Shown here: positions 49,763 to 57,156 of the stretch, piece by piece
How positions within the stretch are numbered: position 1 is the first letter of the stretch
Layout of the letters: every line of letters begins with the position of its first letter
Assembly: GCA_018657065.1 (NCBI GenBank)
Contig: JABHXU010000005.1
Location: 1 to 64,000 of the forward strand
DNA: 64,000 bases
Origin: an archaeon
GTDB lineage: Archaea > Nanobdellota > Nanobdellia > Woesearchaeales > GW2011-AR15
Direction: 5' to 3'
Made by a program: the position numbers and the translations under genes
The notes under the pieces: generated by a model
The model's input: only the letters and a program-made list of their open reading frames with translations
What the model was told of the DNA's origin: nothing
Database searches by the model: none

Positions 49763-49796
49763 TTATTTATAAAGAAACTTAGTTTTATTTATAAAG
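49763..49796 (-). promoter_or_regulatory. tbp: Tandem TATA repeats upstream of the TBP gene
   Basis: CTTTATAAATAA occurs twice on the minus strand, at 49763-49774 and 49785-49796, exactly 22 bp apart (about two helical turns). The distal copy fits a start giving a leader of about 19 bases that carries the GGGGGTG site. The proximal copy lies over the expected initiation region, so TBP bound there could block its own transcription. Confidence 0.55.
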
Positions 49797-49808
49797 GTTT
49801 TTAAATGG

Positions 49809-50600
49809 TTACTTAGTAAATCTCCAAAGTTCATTAACCATTTCATTAGCAGTATACCCATATCCTTTTTGCTTATACATATATTCTCCTAATTTCCCAT
49901 TTGTATATGCTGCTTCTTTTGCCGAATCAAACAAATTTTTAGTTTGAGCTAAATAGCCTGCACAAATTCCGGATAAAATATCTCCTGTTCCTCCTTTTGT
50001 CATAGAGTTATGACCTGTTTTATTCACATATCTTCTGTGTTTAGAAAAAATTGTATCTTCTTTACCTTTCAACAAAATTATATTATTTCCTATTTTTTGT
50101 TTAATTTGTCTTATATTCATTTCAAGCTCTAATTCATCATATTGAGGTTTTTGGATTGTATTATTATATAATGTTTGAAATTCTTTAATATGAGGTGTTA
50201 GAATTGCATTATTTATACTTTCTAAATTAAGTACTTTAAGAGCATCCGCATCAATAACAAATGGTTTTTGAATTTCTCTTAAAATTTTTAAGACAAAATC
50301 TTTTTTTAATCCTAATCCAGGACCTATTAAAATTACATCAAATTCTTCACTTAATAATATAATTTCTTTTGTATGTGTAAGATTTAAATCATCTCCAAGT
50401 AATTTTCGTGTAATCATATCAGGAGAATAATGATTAATTGCCCATGCTGTTTTTTCAGGAGCACAAATTGTAACAAGATCAATTCCTGTTCGCATTGCTG
50501 CCATGGCAGACAAATAAGGAGCGCCAGTATATTCTTTGCTTCCACCAATAATTAAAACTTTACCGTTTTGCCCCTTGTACTCCTTTCTCTTTATTCTCAT
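49809..50600 (-). CDS. nnrD: ADP- or ATP-dependent NAD(P)H-hydrate dehydratase
   Basis: This ribokinase-fold enzyme repairs damaged NAD(P)HX. The 263-residue protein has GKVLIIGGSKEYTGAPYLSA near 14-33, the phosphate loop TKGGTGDILSGICAGYLAQ near 207-226, and VIDADALKVLN. It lacks the N-terminal epimerase domain found in fused versions. It overlaps the primase gene by 41 bases; no later ATG keeps the N-terminal motif, so the overlap is real. Confidence 0.9.
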   Translation of the reverse strand: MRIKRKEYKGQNGKVLIIGGSKEYTGAPYLSAMAAMRTGIDLVTICAPEKTAWAINHYSPDMITRKLLGDDLNLTHTKEIILLSEEFDVILIGPGLGLKKDFVLKILREIQKPFVIDADALKVLNLESINNAILTPHIKEFQTLYNNTIQKPQYDELELEMNIRQIKQKIGNNIILLKGKEDTIFSKHRRYVNKTGHNSMTKGGTGDILSGICAGYLAQTKNLFDSAKEAAYTNGKLGEYMYKQKGYGYTANEMVNELWRFTK

Positions 50601-52119
50601 TCTTTACCTTTTTCTTTTTTTTCCTTTTATTTCTTTGTTCGTACAAAGACTTAGCATAGACAACTGGATTTTTATATTTTCGCATAATTAAATCTGAATC
50701 AGGTATGCCTAAATCTTTATAATATCCCGAACTATAATTTGGAGGTGGTGAGGGTTTTTTGTATTTTGAATATCTAAGTTGTCCCACTATATAATTATCT
50801 TTAAGCGGTTCAGGATTTTTTTTATTCCATTCTAAAACTTTTTCTTCTACGTTTTTATTGGTCCAACCACTTGTTCTCAAAAAATTTACTAGAATAAATA
50901 AAAATCTTTTTTTGCCATCTTTTAACCCTAATAATCCTTTTTTTATACTTTCTGGAAAAAAATCTTCAGGTATAGCAATATCTGGAAGTTCATATTCCTT
51001 CAACTCTTTACTAGATCGATTTGTTATTGAATTTTGTTCTGTTTGATGATCAAAAGCTTGGATTAGTAATTTATACGCTTCTCCTTTTTTTGCATCTGTT
51101 TTCATGAATGTTTTCGTTTTCATAATTTTTTCAGGATTTGCTTGATCTTTTTCAAAAGACATTATATTTTTATGAGAAAATACAACAGATGCAAGTCCAG
51201 ATTTTTCATGAAGACTATAAGGTGCACGATACATATGTCTAGAAGAAATTAAAATTGTATCTACCTCAATAATAGAAAGAGGATCAAATAAAGTTATATA
51301 ATCATTAGACCCACAATGACAAAGAGATTCATGTTCAATTTTTTCCATTAATATTTTACACTTTGGACAAACAAGCAATTTGGTATTATCTTCTTTAATT
51401 ATCCTATAAGAACAATTTTTACAAATAAATTCTGTGCGTTTTTTTGTATGTTTAAGTTTAGATTTACATTTTAAGCATTTTGTTACACTTAACTCTTTTT
51501 TTTCTTTTCCACTTATTTTAGATATTTCATTAATTGTAGTATTAAAAACACCATCAAAATCAACATTATCTCCTTGGACTTTAATCAAATTATTTGAAAT
51601 ATAATCGAGTAAATATAGTGCTATTCTTTTTGGTCCTTCTGGAAACCAATCTTTTACTGGAACATCATTTACTTTCTCAGGAAAAGCCTCAAAAGGAACA
51701 CTTATATGAAATCCTTTATTTCCTGAAAATTTACATCCTATTGACTCAATATTATGTTCTTCGAGAGCTTTAATAAATAAATGAGCAGTAAGTTTTGAAA
51801 AATGCCAAAAAGGACAATCTATATCTAAAACAAGATCCCAACCATCTCTTAACTCATCTAGTGTTTTTTTATTCATACCAGTACTCAATTCTAAAGGATT
51901 ATTCCACCTCTCTTCACTAACATGAATACTTGTTACTCCTTTTTTGATAAATATAAACACATCGTTTTCATATTCTAGAATATCAGGTCTTTTTCCATAC
52001 CCTTTATTTCCAAATCGAACGCCAACCTCTCTATCTTTTGCAGATGCAACTATTGCTTGTTGAATTTCTTTTCTTTTATAATAAAGAAGCCTTTTACTTA
52101 TATCTCTAAAATCCCCCAT
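50560..52119 (-). CDS. priS: Archaeal primase: PriS-type catalytic domain fused to a degenerate PriL-C-like domain
   Basis: Primase makes the short primers for DNA replication. The ATG at 52119, about 28 bases after a TATA-like box, gives 519 residues; GTG at 52140 is an alternative. Residues 1-310 form the PriS-type domain, with catalytic Asp99 and Asp101 in VLDIDCP, SGNKGFH (132-138), and ISSRHMYRAPYSLHEKSG. Two zinc ribbons are inserted (Cys 215/218/233/236 and 251/254/267/269). Residues about 383-490 resemble the PriL Fe-S domain by position and helix pattern (KRFLFILVNFLRTSGW; YYKDLG), but Ser391, Tyr462 and other residues replace its cysteines. The tail is Lys-rich. It overlaps nnrD by 41 bases. 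Confidence 0.85.
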   Translation of the reverse strand: MGDFRDISKRLLYYKRKEIQQAIVASAKDREVGVRFGNKGYGKRPDILEYENDVFIFIKKGVTSIHVSEERWNNPLELSTGMNKKTLDELRDGWDLVLDIDCPFWHFSKLTAHLFIKALEEHNIESIGCKFSGNKGFHISVPFEAFPEKVNDVPVKDWFPEGPKRIALYLLDYISNNLIKVQGDNVDFDGVFNTTINEISKISGKEKKELSVTKCLKCKSKLKHTKKRTEFICKNCSYRIIKEDNTKLLVCPKCKILMEKIEHESLCHCGSNDYITLFDPLSIIEVDTILISSRHMYRAPYSLHEKSGLASVVFSHKNIMSFEKDQANPEKIMKTKTFMKTDAKKGEAYKLLIQAFDHQTEQNSITNRSSKELKEYELPDIAIPEDFFPESIKKGLLGLKDGKKRFLFILVNFLRTSGWTNKNVEEKVLEWNKKNPEPLKDNYIVGQLRYSKYKKPSPPPNYSSGYYKDLGIPDSDLIMRKYKNPVVYAKSLYEQRNKRKKKKKVKNENKEKGVQGAKR

Positions 52120-52139
52120 CAAATTATTAAGAACATACA

Positions 52140-52152
52140 CAAATATATATTG
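52140..52152 (-). promoter_or_regulatory. TATA-like box of the primase gene
   Basis: ATATATATT-type sequence on the minus strand lies about 25-30 bases before the ATG at 52119. Confidence 0.4.
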
Positions 52153-52166
52153 TTTTGGTCAGTCAG

Positions 52167-52709
52167 TTAAGATGTGCAAACAAAAAAATCTGGAAAATTA
52201 TATCCTAGAGTATTTTGAGCTTTATTTAAATTCCTATAAACCTTCCCTCCAACTAAATCTGCAAGAGAAATAGCTAAACCTAATTTAATCATGGTTCCTA
52301 TTTTTTTTTCTTGTATTATATCATAATTAAATCTATCTTGTAAATTTTTGTTAGTAGATTGGGCATATCCTTGTGTTTCTTCATTTGAAAGACCAAGACT
52401 TTCTTGTACAATATCCCAAACAAAACTTTCTTCTCCTAATCTCTCTGGCGCACTTGGAGATACACAAAAATAAGTTCCACCTATTTTATTATGAATCTTA
52501 CCAATAATCCATGCTAGATCTACTGGTGCTTCATATGTAATAAAACTCTTATTTGATGTTGTGATCTCCCTAAGTTCTTTAGGTAATGTTTTAGTATGTT
52601 CTTCAACTATTTCCCTCTCTATATATTCAACATTTTGAATTCCATTTGCCCTATATAATCTATTTGTACTTAAAGCTATATTATCTAATTGAATTTCGTC
52701 TTGTCCTCT
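52167..52709 (-). pseudogene. Downstream part of an interrupted gene of unknown function
   Basis: The frame of the gene at 52710-53057 continues after its TAA for 180 codons to a second TAA at 52167-52169. The sequence looks like ordinary protein: RGQDEIQLDNIALSTNRLYR, later FITYEAPVDLAWIIGKIHNK and SAPERLGEESFVWDIVQESL. No ATG, GTG or TTG occurs in its first half, so it cannot readily be a separate gene. I do not recognise a family. Without readthrough it is not translated. The two parts together make 295 coding positions plus one interrupting stop. Confidence 0.6.
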
Positions 52710-53057
52710 TTAAAAAACTAAGTAATTTTCAAGATTTGGGATATGTCTAAATAAAAAATCTGGAAATCTTTTTTCTATCCTAGGTGAAGAAATTAATAGT
52801 CCCTTTGTATTTGGTTTATTTGCTGCCAAATAACCAACACCTCGATGCCCCCATCCACTTGCAATCATAATTATAGTTTCATCGTTAGAATTAGAAATTT
52901 CCTGCATTGCTTTTTGTTGCATTGTCTGGTTAGTCGCAATCGGAATATTTTGCAAAATATTTTGAAAATTTTCAGGTAAATTTATGACTTCAGGGTTTCC
53001 ATTTAATACTTGTACTTTTCTTAAATATTCAACAACTTGAGATTTAATTTCTCGCAT
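52710..53057 (-). CDS. N-terminal part of an interrupted gene of unknown function
   Basis: The 115-residue product starts with ATG at 53057, 27 bases from a TATA box at 53079-53088, and stops at TAA 52710-52712 in the middle of an open frame. Residues 1-70 are helical (MREIKSQVVEYLRKVQVLNG). Residues 70-100 include IIMIASGWGHRGVGYLAANK, a glycine-rich stretch like a nucleotide-binding loop without being a recognised motif. I do not know the family. The stop could be one base change from AAA, CAA or GAA. Confidence 0.5.
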   Translation of the reverse strand: MREIKSQVVEYLRKVQVLNGNPEVINLPENFQNILQNIPIATNQTMQQKAMQEISNSNDETIIMIASGWGHRGVGYLAANKPNTKGLLISSPRIEKRFPDFLFRHIPNLENYLVF

Positions 53058-53078
53058 TTATTAAAATAAATAGATGAA

Positions 53079-53106
53079 ATATTTAAATGTTGTTACTTCT
53101 AAGTAG
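53079..53106 (-). promoter_or_regulatory. Promoter of the interrupted gene with an upstream 15-base element
   Basis: The TATA-like box (53079-53088) is about 27 bases before the ATG. Upstream, GTTACTTCTAAGTAG (53092-53106) matches 13 of 15 bases of GTTACTACTATGTAG (6062-6076), upstream of the interrupted HD gene. It is a degenerate form of the TTACTA/TAGTAA inverted repeats. Confidence 0.4.
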
Positions 53107-53107
53107 T

Positions 53108-55030
53108 TTAAATAAATTTTATGATGTTTTTGTTTATTTTAATTAATGCTATTATTGAAATAATTATTGTTCCAACTAAAAAATAAATAGAATAGTTCTT
53201 TAATTTCGAATTCGTAGATTTATATATTGTTCTACCAGTAATTTTAGGTAATAATTCGTTCAAATTTTGAGAATAATTATTTGAAATATTTTTTTGATCT
53301 ATTTGAAAAAATAAAGGTTTTGTTATTTCTAAAGTTTTATTATTTTCCAAATCTAAAATTTTCACTTTTAATTTAAGATTTTTTCCAGGTAATTCTTGAA
53401 CTATATTTTCTAAAAATATTATTTGTTTTGTAGATTCATTTAATTTTATCTTTTGTTTATTGTTTTCTCTTTCTCCTGAATAAACTTTTGAACCCGAGTA
53501 CAAATAACTCCATACTTCAAACTCTTTTTGTGTTTGTTCATTATTTACTAATTCTACTAAAACAAAAGATTCATTTGAAATATTTTTTCTAAAAAAAATA
53601 ATGTCGTGTTTTAATTTTTCATTTTTTGTTTTATTTTGTTCAGATAGTCTCCCTATAGGGATTTTTTTATTAATTCCAAGTCCATTTATTATTAAAAACA
53701 ATTCTTGATTTTGAAAATACTCTTCATTAATTTTAATAGGAATTTTTGTTTCTACTTCTTTATTATTTCCATAAATATATATTTTAAATATATCTGATAC
53801 TCTTTTTTTACCTTGAACAAATACTTCAATTAAATATTTTGCAGAACTTCCTTTTTTGATTTCTAATTTTGGATAAATAATTTCTCCAGGGGTTATTTGT
53901 TTTTTATATTCAACTTCTACATTGATTTCTGTTTGAAATTCTTCAAAATTTTGGTTTTCTTTTTGACCTTTTGCAACTACAAGAACTGTATCTGAAATAT
54001 TATTTTGAGAATTATTACAAAAAATTTCTTTAATTTTCGCATTAATTAAAAATGCTTTCTCTAAAAATGAAATCTTTGGTGTAAAAGATTTTTTATTTGT
54101 ATTTTTTGTAATTCTCTTATTTTTAATTTTTTGAAAAAAAATATCTTCAATATAATATTCAATTTCATAATCATAAGAATTGTTACTTAATTCAATATAA
54201 TACTCAATTTTTTCTCCTTTTTTATAAATCTGTTTTTGCGTTTTTATTGATAATGATACATCACATGGAATTTTTGAAGAATCTAAAACTTCCAACTCAT
54301 AACATTTCTGCAAATTTAATATTTTTCCACAAACTAAATATTGGCCAGGTATGTCAAGCCCATATTTCAAAACCTGTTTTGATTTTTTAAAAAACACATC
54401 TTCTTGATTTTGTAATTGAACAAGATTTGAATTATTTTGTTGTAAAGTAATATTATAAAAAAAAGTAGTATTAACATCTCCAAATTCATTTTTAATTACA
54501 AACAAAAAATCTTCTTTTTTCGTTATAGTTTGATTTGTTTTTAAATAAAAACTAATCATTGGTTTAGGTTCAGAATAAGTATTTTCATTTTTTGGAGTTG
54601 GAAGTGTCTGAAAATATGTTCCATTTATCTTTGCTAACGAATATCCTTTTAATGTTGAAACATTATATGAATAATTTATTATAGTTTCATTATCTTTTAT
54701 TATTTGTATTATGTCTCCACTATTACCTAGACTATTACCAATTGTTTTATCATCAACACAAAGATCTAAAAACTGTTCTTTTGATTCTTGCTCTCCAATT
54801 ATAATATAAGTATTTGGATGGAAAATTAAAGAACAATTAATTTGACAACAAATTATTTCATCTTCATAATAATTATCTTTAATTTTATATCCTGAAAAAT
54901 TAATTATTTCATCTGTATATATTTCAATCCATTCTGATCCGTTTTTGGGATTAAACATTATCTCTGAAATAAAAATCTTTGAAACTGAGAATGGAATTAA
55001 TAATAAAAATAATAAAAAATATTTTTTCAT
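53108..55030 (-). CDS. Large surface protein with N-terminal lamin-tail domain and C-terminal anchor
   Basis: The 640-residue protein begins with a signal peptide (KKYFLLFLLLIPFSVSK, 2-18), followed at once by a lamin-tail (LTD) domain: IFISEIMFNPKNGSEWIEIY and YIIIGEQESKEQF. About 470 residues of beta-rich repeats follow, with many Asn-x-Ser/Thr sites (NSN, NNS, NISN, NYS) suitable for AglB. A single membrane segment at the end (YFLVGTIIISIIALIKI) anchors it to the cell surface. LTD domains occur in secreted archaeal and bacterial proteins, often with nucleases; no nuclease domain is visible here. It is monocistronic with a TATA box at 55053-55063. Confidence 0.75.
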   Translation of the reverse strand: MKKYFLLFLLLIPFSVSKIFISEIMFNPKNGSEWIEIYTDEIINFSGYKIKDNYYEDEIICCQINCSLIFHPNTYIIIGEQESKEQFLDLCVDDKTIGNSLGNSGDIIQIIKDNETIINYSYNVSTLKGYSLAKINGTYFQTLPTPKNENTYSEPKPMISFYLKTNQTITKKEDFLFVIKNEFGDVNTTFFYNITLQQNNSNLVQLQNQEDVFFKKSKQVLKYGLDIPGQYLVCGKILNLQKCYELEVLDSSKIPCDVSLSIKTQKQIYKKGEKIEYYIELSNNSYDYEIEYYIEDIFFQKIKNKRITKNTNKKSFTPKISFLEKAFLINAKIKEIFCNNSQNNISDTVLVVAKGQKENQNFEEFQTEINVEVEYKKQITPGEIIYPKLEIKKGSSAKYLIEVFVQGKKRVSDIFKIYIYGNNKEVETKIPIKINEEYFQNQELFLIINGLGINKKIPIGRLSEQNKTKNEKLKHDIIFFRKNISNESFVLVELVNNEQTQKEFEVWSYLYSGSKVYSGERENNKQKIKLNESTKQIIFLENIVQELPGKNLKLKVKILDLENNKTLEITKPLFFQIDQKNISNNYSQNLNELLPKITGRTIYKSTNSKLKNYSIYFLVGTIIISIIALIKINKNIIKFI

Positions 55031-55052
55031 GATTTATTTTTTCACCATTATA

Positions 55053-55123
55053 ATATTTATATTTTACTAATTTATTACTTATTTTAGTCTTTTCTAATTT
55101 TCTTGTAATAAAAAGTTTTAAAA
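55053..55123. promoter_or_regulatory. Divergent promoters of the lamin-tail protein and the small-protein cassette
   Basis: On the minus strand, ATATAAATATT-type sequence at 55053-55063 is about 28 bases before the ATG at 55030. On the plus strand, GTTTTAAAA at 55115-55123 is about 29 bases before the ATG at 55148. Confidence 0.45.
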
Positions 55124-55147
55124 ACAAAAGGTGTCTTAATTTGTTTA

Positions 55148-55588
55148 ATGACACAAATTCAAAGTGTTAATAAAAAAGAAGGTGGTTCGTTTTCTTTACC
55201 TAAAGGCTTGCCTAGTTTTAAAACTAATATACCTAATTCTCTACCTAGTTTAACAATTTCAACAAATAAAAATTATGAAAAAGAAATTCCCTTTTTCCCT
55301 GAAGAAGAATCTTATAATGAGCCTCCTGCTCTCCCAATATTAAATAACTTCCCTGCAAACTTTCAAAAAAAAGGCCCATTATTTGTTAGAACAGACGATT
55401 ATAGTAAAATGATTTCTTGTGTTGATACTATGCAAGAATATATTAAAGAATCTCCTGAAATTATTATGATGTTAAAAAATTTAGAAAAAAATTCAGAAAT
55501 TGAATTTAAAAGTTATTTAAAAAATTTAGAAGATATTCAAAGAAAATTAATTTATATTGATAATTTGCTATTTGAGGCGATGAAATAA
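55148..55588 (+). CDS. Small protein A of a three-gene cassette (Pro-rich N-terminus, paralogue of protein B)
   Basis: The 146-residue protein has a low-complexity, Pro/Leu-rich N-terminal half (GSFSLPKGLPSF, then PALPILNNFP), probably unstructured. The helical C-terminal half begins FVRTDDYSKMISCVDTMQEY and ends KLIYIDNLLFEAMK. That half aligns by eye with the whole of protein B (FVKMEEYNDLLDIIALINEK ... KLKYVDQVLFEPKY), so A and B are tandem duplicates. There are no membrane segments or signal peptide. The start follows a TATA box. The stop abuts protein B's start (TAATG). Function unknown. Confidence 0.65.
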   Translation: MTQIQSVNKKEGGSFSLPKGLPSFKTNIPNSLPSLTISTNKNYEKEIPFFPEEESYNEPPALPILNNFPANFQKKGPLFVRTDDYSKMISCVDTMQEYIKESPEIIMMLKNLEKNSEIEFKSYLKNLEDIQRKLIYIDNLLFEAMK

Positions 55589-55815
55589 TGAGAAAAGATC
55601 TTAATGTTTTTGTAAAAATGGAAGAATATAATGACCTTCTTGATATTATTGCACTAATTAATGAAAAAATACAAGAAGCAAGAATAATTTTAGGCAAAAT
55701 ATATGATTTGAAAAATCAAGAAGATAGTGAACTTGATGCTTGGAAAAATTCATTATCTGGTGTTGAAAGAAAACTTAAATATGTTGACCAAGTATTGTTT
55801 GAGCCAAAATATTAA
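55588..55815 (+). CDS. Small protein B of the cassette (helical, paralogue of A)
   Basis: The 75-residue protein is almost wholly helical (FVKMEEYNDLLDIIALINEK through LDAWKNSLSGVERKLKYVDQ). It keeps the FV+..(D/E)Y...KL.Y(I/V)D.(L/V)LFE pattern of protein A without A's Pro-rich arm. It starts one base into A's stop (TAATG) and lies two bases before protein C. A complex of A and B is a reasonable inference from the duplication. I know no function for this family. Confidence 0.65.
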   Translation: MRKDLNVFVKMEEYNDLLDIIALINEKIQEARIILGKIYDLKNQEDSELDAWKNSLSGVERKLKYVDQVLFEPKY

Positions 55816-55817
55816 AA

Positions 55818-56129
55818 ATGGATGAAAAAGATTTTTTTGTTGGAATTCATGAACCTAGTGACATTAGAAGAAATGTGTTAGAATCTTCAAAAGATGTTGT
55901 AAATTCAATGCAAACAAATGAAATTTTAAAACAGATTAGAAAAGAAAAATTATTATTATTTGAAAAAATGAGATCTGTTATGAATGATCTGGACTTACTT
56001 GTTTCAAAATTAAATAAAAAATTACCTAAGACACATTTAAGAAAAAACGTAGTTATAAAAACGCCTGCAGAAATAAAAGAACTTGAAAATAGTCTTAGAA
56101 AAATTGAATCTGAGTTTAATAAAATATAA
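55818..56129 (+). CDS. Small protein C of the cassette (coiled-coil, FVGIHEP motif)
   Basis: The 103-residue protein begins MDEKDFFVGIHEPSDIRRNV and continues as a long helix (KDVVNSMQTNEILKQIRKEK) to a basic KLPKTHLRKNVV and a final helix. Cysteines, membrane spans and catalytic motifs are absent. It is not obviously homologous to A and B but is in the same transcript, two bases after B. A structural or adaptor role is plausible. I do not know a characterised member. Confidence 0.65.
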   Translation: MDEKDFFVGIHEPSDIRRNVLESSKDVVNSMQTNEILKQIRKEKLLLFEKMRSVMNDLDLLVSKLNKKLPKTHLRKNVVIKTPAEIKELENSLRKIESEFNKI

Positions 56130-56155
56130 AACATAGTAAATTTTCTTTTTATATT

Positions 56156-56827
56156 ATGAATGAATTTATTGTCATTGCTGCCTATAATGAAGAAGAAAAA
56201 ATAGATAAGGTAATTAAAGATCTTAAAAAAGAATATAAAAATATTATTGTCGTCGATGATGGTTCAGAAGATAAAACTTTTGATATTGCTAAAAAAAACA
56301 AAATTATTGCATTACAACACGTAATCAATAGAGGACAGGGAGCTGCATTAAAAACCGGAATTGATTATGCTTTAAGTAAAAAAGCAGATATTATTGTAAC
56401 TTTTGATGCTGATGGACAATTTTTAGTAAAAGATATTAAAAAAGTTATTGCTCCAATTAAAAAAGGAATTGTAGATGTTGTTTTAGGTTCTAGATTTTTA
56501 GGAAAAGCAGTTAATATTCGACCATTAAAAAAATTTGTATTAAAATTAGGTGTTTTAGTTGTATATTTCTTATATGGTATTAAAGTAACAGATTCGCAGA
56601 ATGGATTTAGAGGGCTTTCAAAAAAAGCTGCTAAGAAAATTAAATTGACTTGTGATCGAATGGATCATGCTGGTGAATTTTTCTGGGAAATAACTAAAAA
56701 CAAATTAAAATATAAAGAAGTTCCTGTAACTGTTATATATGATTCATATAGTCTTGCTAAAGGACAAAGTTGGACAAAAAGTATTGAGATTGGAATTAAA
56801 ATGTTTATAAAGAGGTTTTTAATGTGA
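56156..56827 (+). CDS. GT2 glycosyltransferase, DPM1/GtrB-like
   Basis: The 223-residue protein has FIVIAAYNEEEKIDKVIKDL, VDDGSEDKT, the conserved INRGQGAALKTGIDYALSK, FDADGQF and GSRFLGKAVNI, the profile of undecaprenyl/dolichol-phosphate sugar synthases of the GtrB/DPM1 group. No membrane domain is attached. The next gene is DUF2304, which often accompanies this GT2 type and may provide the membrane anchor. It overlaps the next gene by 4 bases. Confidence 0.9.
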   Translation: MNEFIVIAAYNEEEKIDKVIKDLKKEYKNIIVVDDGSEDKTFDIAKKNKIIALQHVINRGQGAALKTGIDYALSKKADIIVTFDADGQFLVKDIKKVIAPIKKGIVDVVLGSRFLGKAVNIRPLKKFVLKLGVLVVYFLYGIKVTDSQNGFRGLSKKAAKKIKLTCDRMDHAGEFFWEITKNKLKYKEVPVTVIYDSYSLAKGQSWTKSIEIGIKMFIKRFLM

Positions 56828-57156
56828 TAAGTGTAATTCAATTTCTAGCATTACTTTTTAGTTTATTTGCATTAAGTAGAGTTATTTTAAGAGCAAAAGA
56901 TAAAAAAATCACTAGTGGAGAATTAGTTTTTTGGTTAGGAATTTGGATAATTTTGATAGTTGTTATTATTTTTCCTGAAATTTCCTCTTTTTTTGCAACT
57001 TTTTTGGGAATAGGTAGAGGAACAGATGCTATTTTATATGCTAGTATTGGAATTTTATTCTATATTGTTTTTAGATTATATGTAAAATTAGAAGAAACTC
57101 AAAAAGAATTAACAAAAATAGTTAGAGAACGCGCTATTAAAAATAAGAAAAAATGA
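56824..57156 (+). CDS. DUF2304 family membrane protein
   Basis: The 110-residue product has three hydrophobic segments (VIQFLALLFSLFALSRVIL; ELVFWLGIWIILIVVIIFP; DAILYASIGILFYIVF) and a charged C-terminal helix (LYVKLEETQKELTKIVRERA). That is the DUF2304 plan, including the ITSGELVFWLGIW stretch and GRGTDAILY motif. Its position directly after a GT2 of the DPM1 type matches the common partnership; anchoring or flipping the lipid-linked sugar is inferred. It overlaps both neighbours by 4 bases. Confidence 0.87.
   Translation: MISVIQFLALLFSLFALSRVILRAKDKKITSGELVFWLGIWIILIVVIIFPEISSFFATFLGIGRGTDAILYASIGILFYIVFRLYVKLEETQKELTKIVRERAIKNKKK

Noticed and set aside
49800-49825. A fourth TTACTA/TAGTAA-type promoter element upstream of TBP
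   Set aside because: The ACTAAGTAAC stretch is the end of the nnrD reading frame (Thr-Lys-stop) and is explained by coding.
1-53057. Codon reassignment of TAA or TGA
   Set aside because: Both codons also end many intact genes at conserved lengths here, so general reassignment does not fit; only site-specific readthrough, mutation or error remain.
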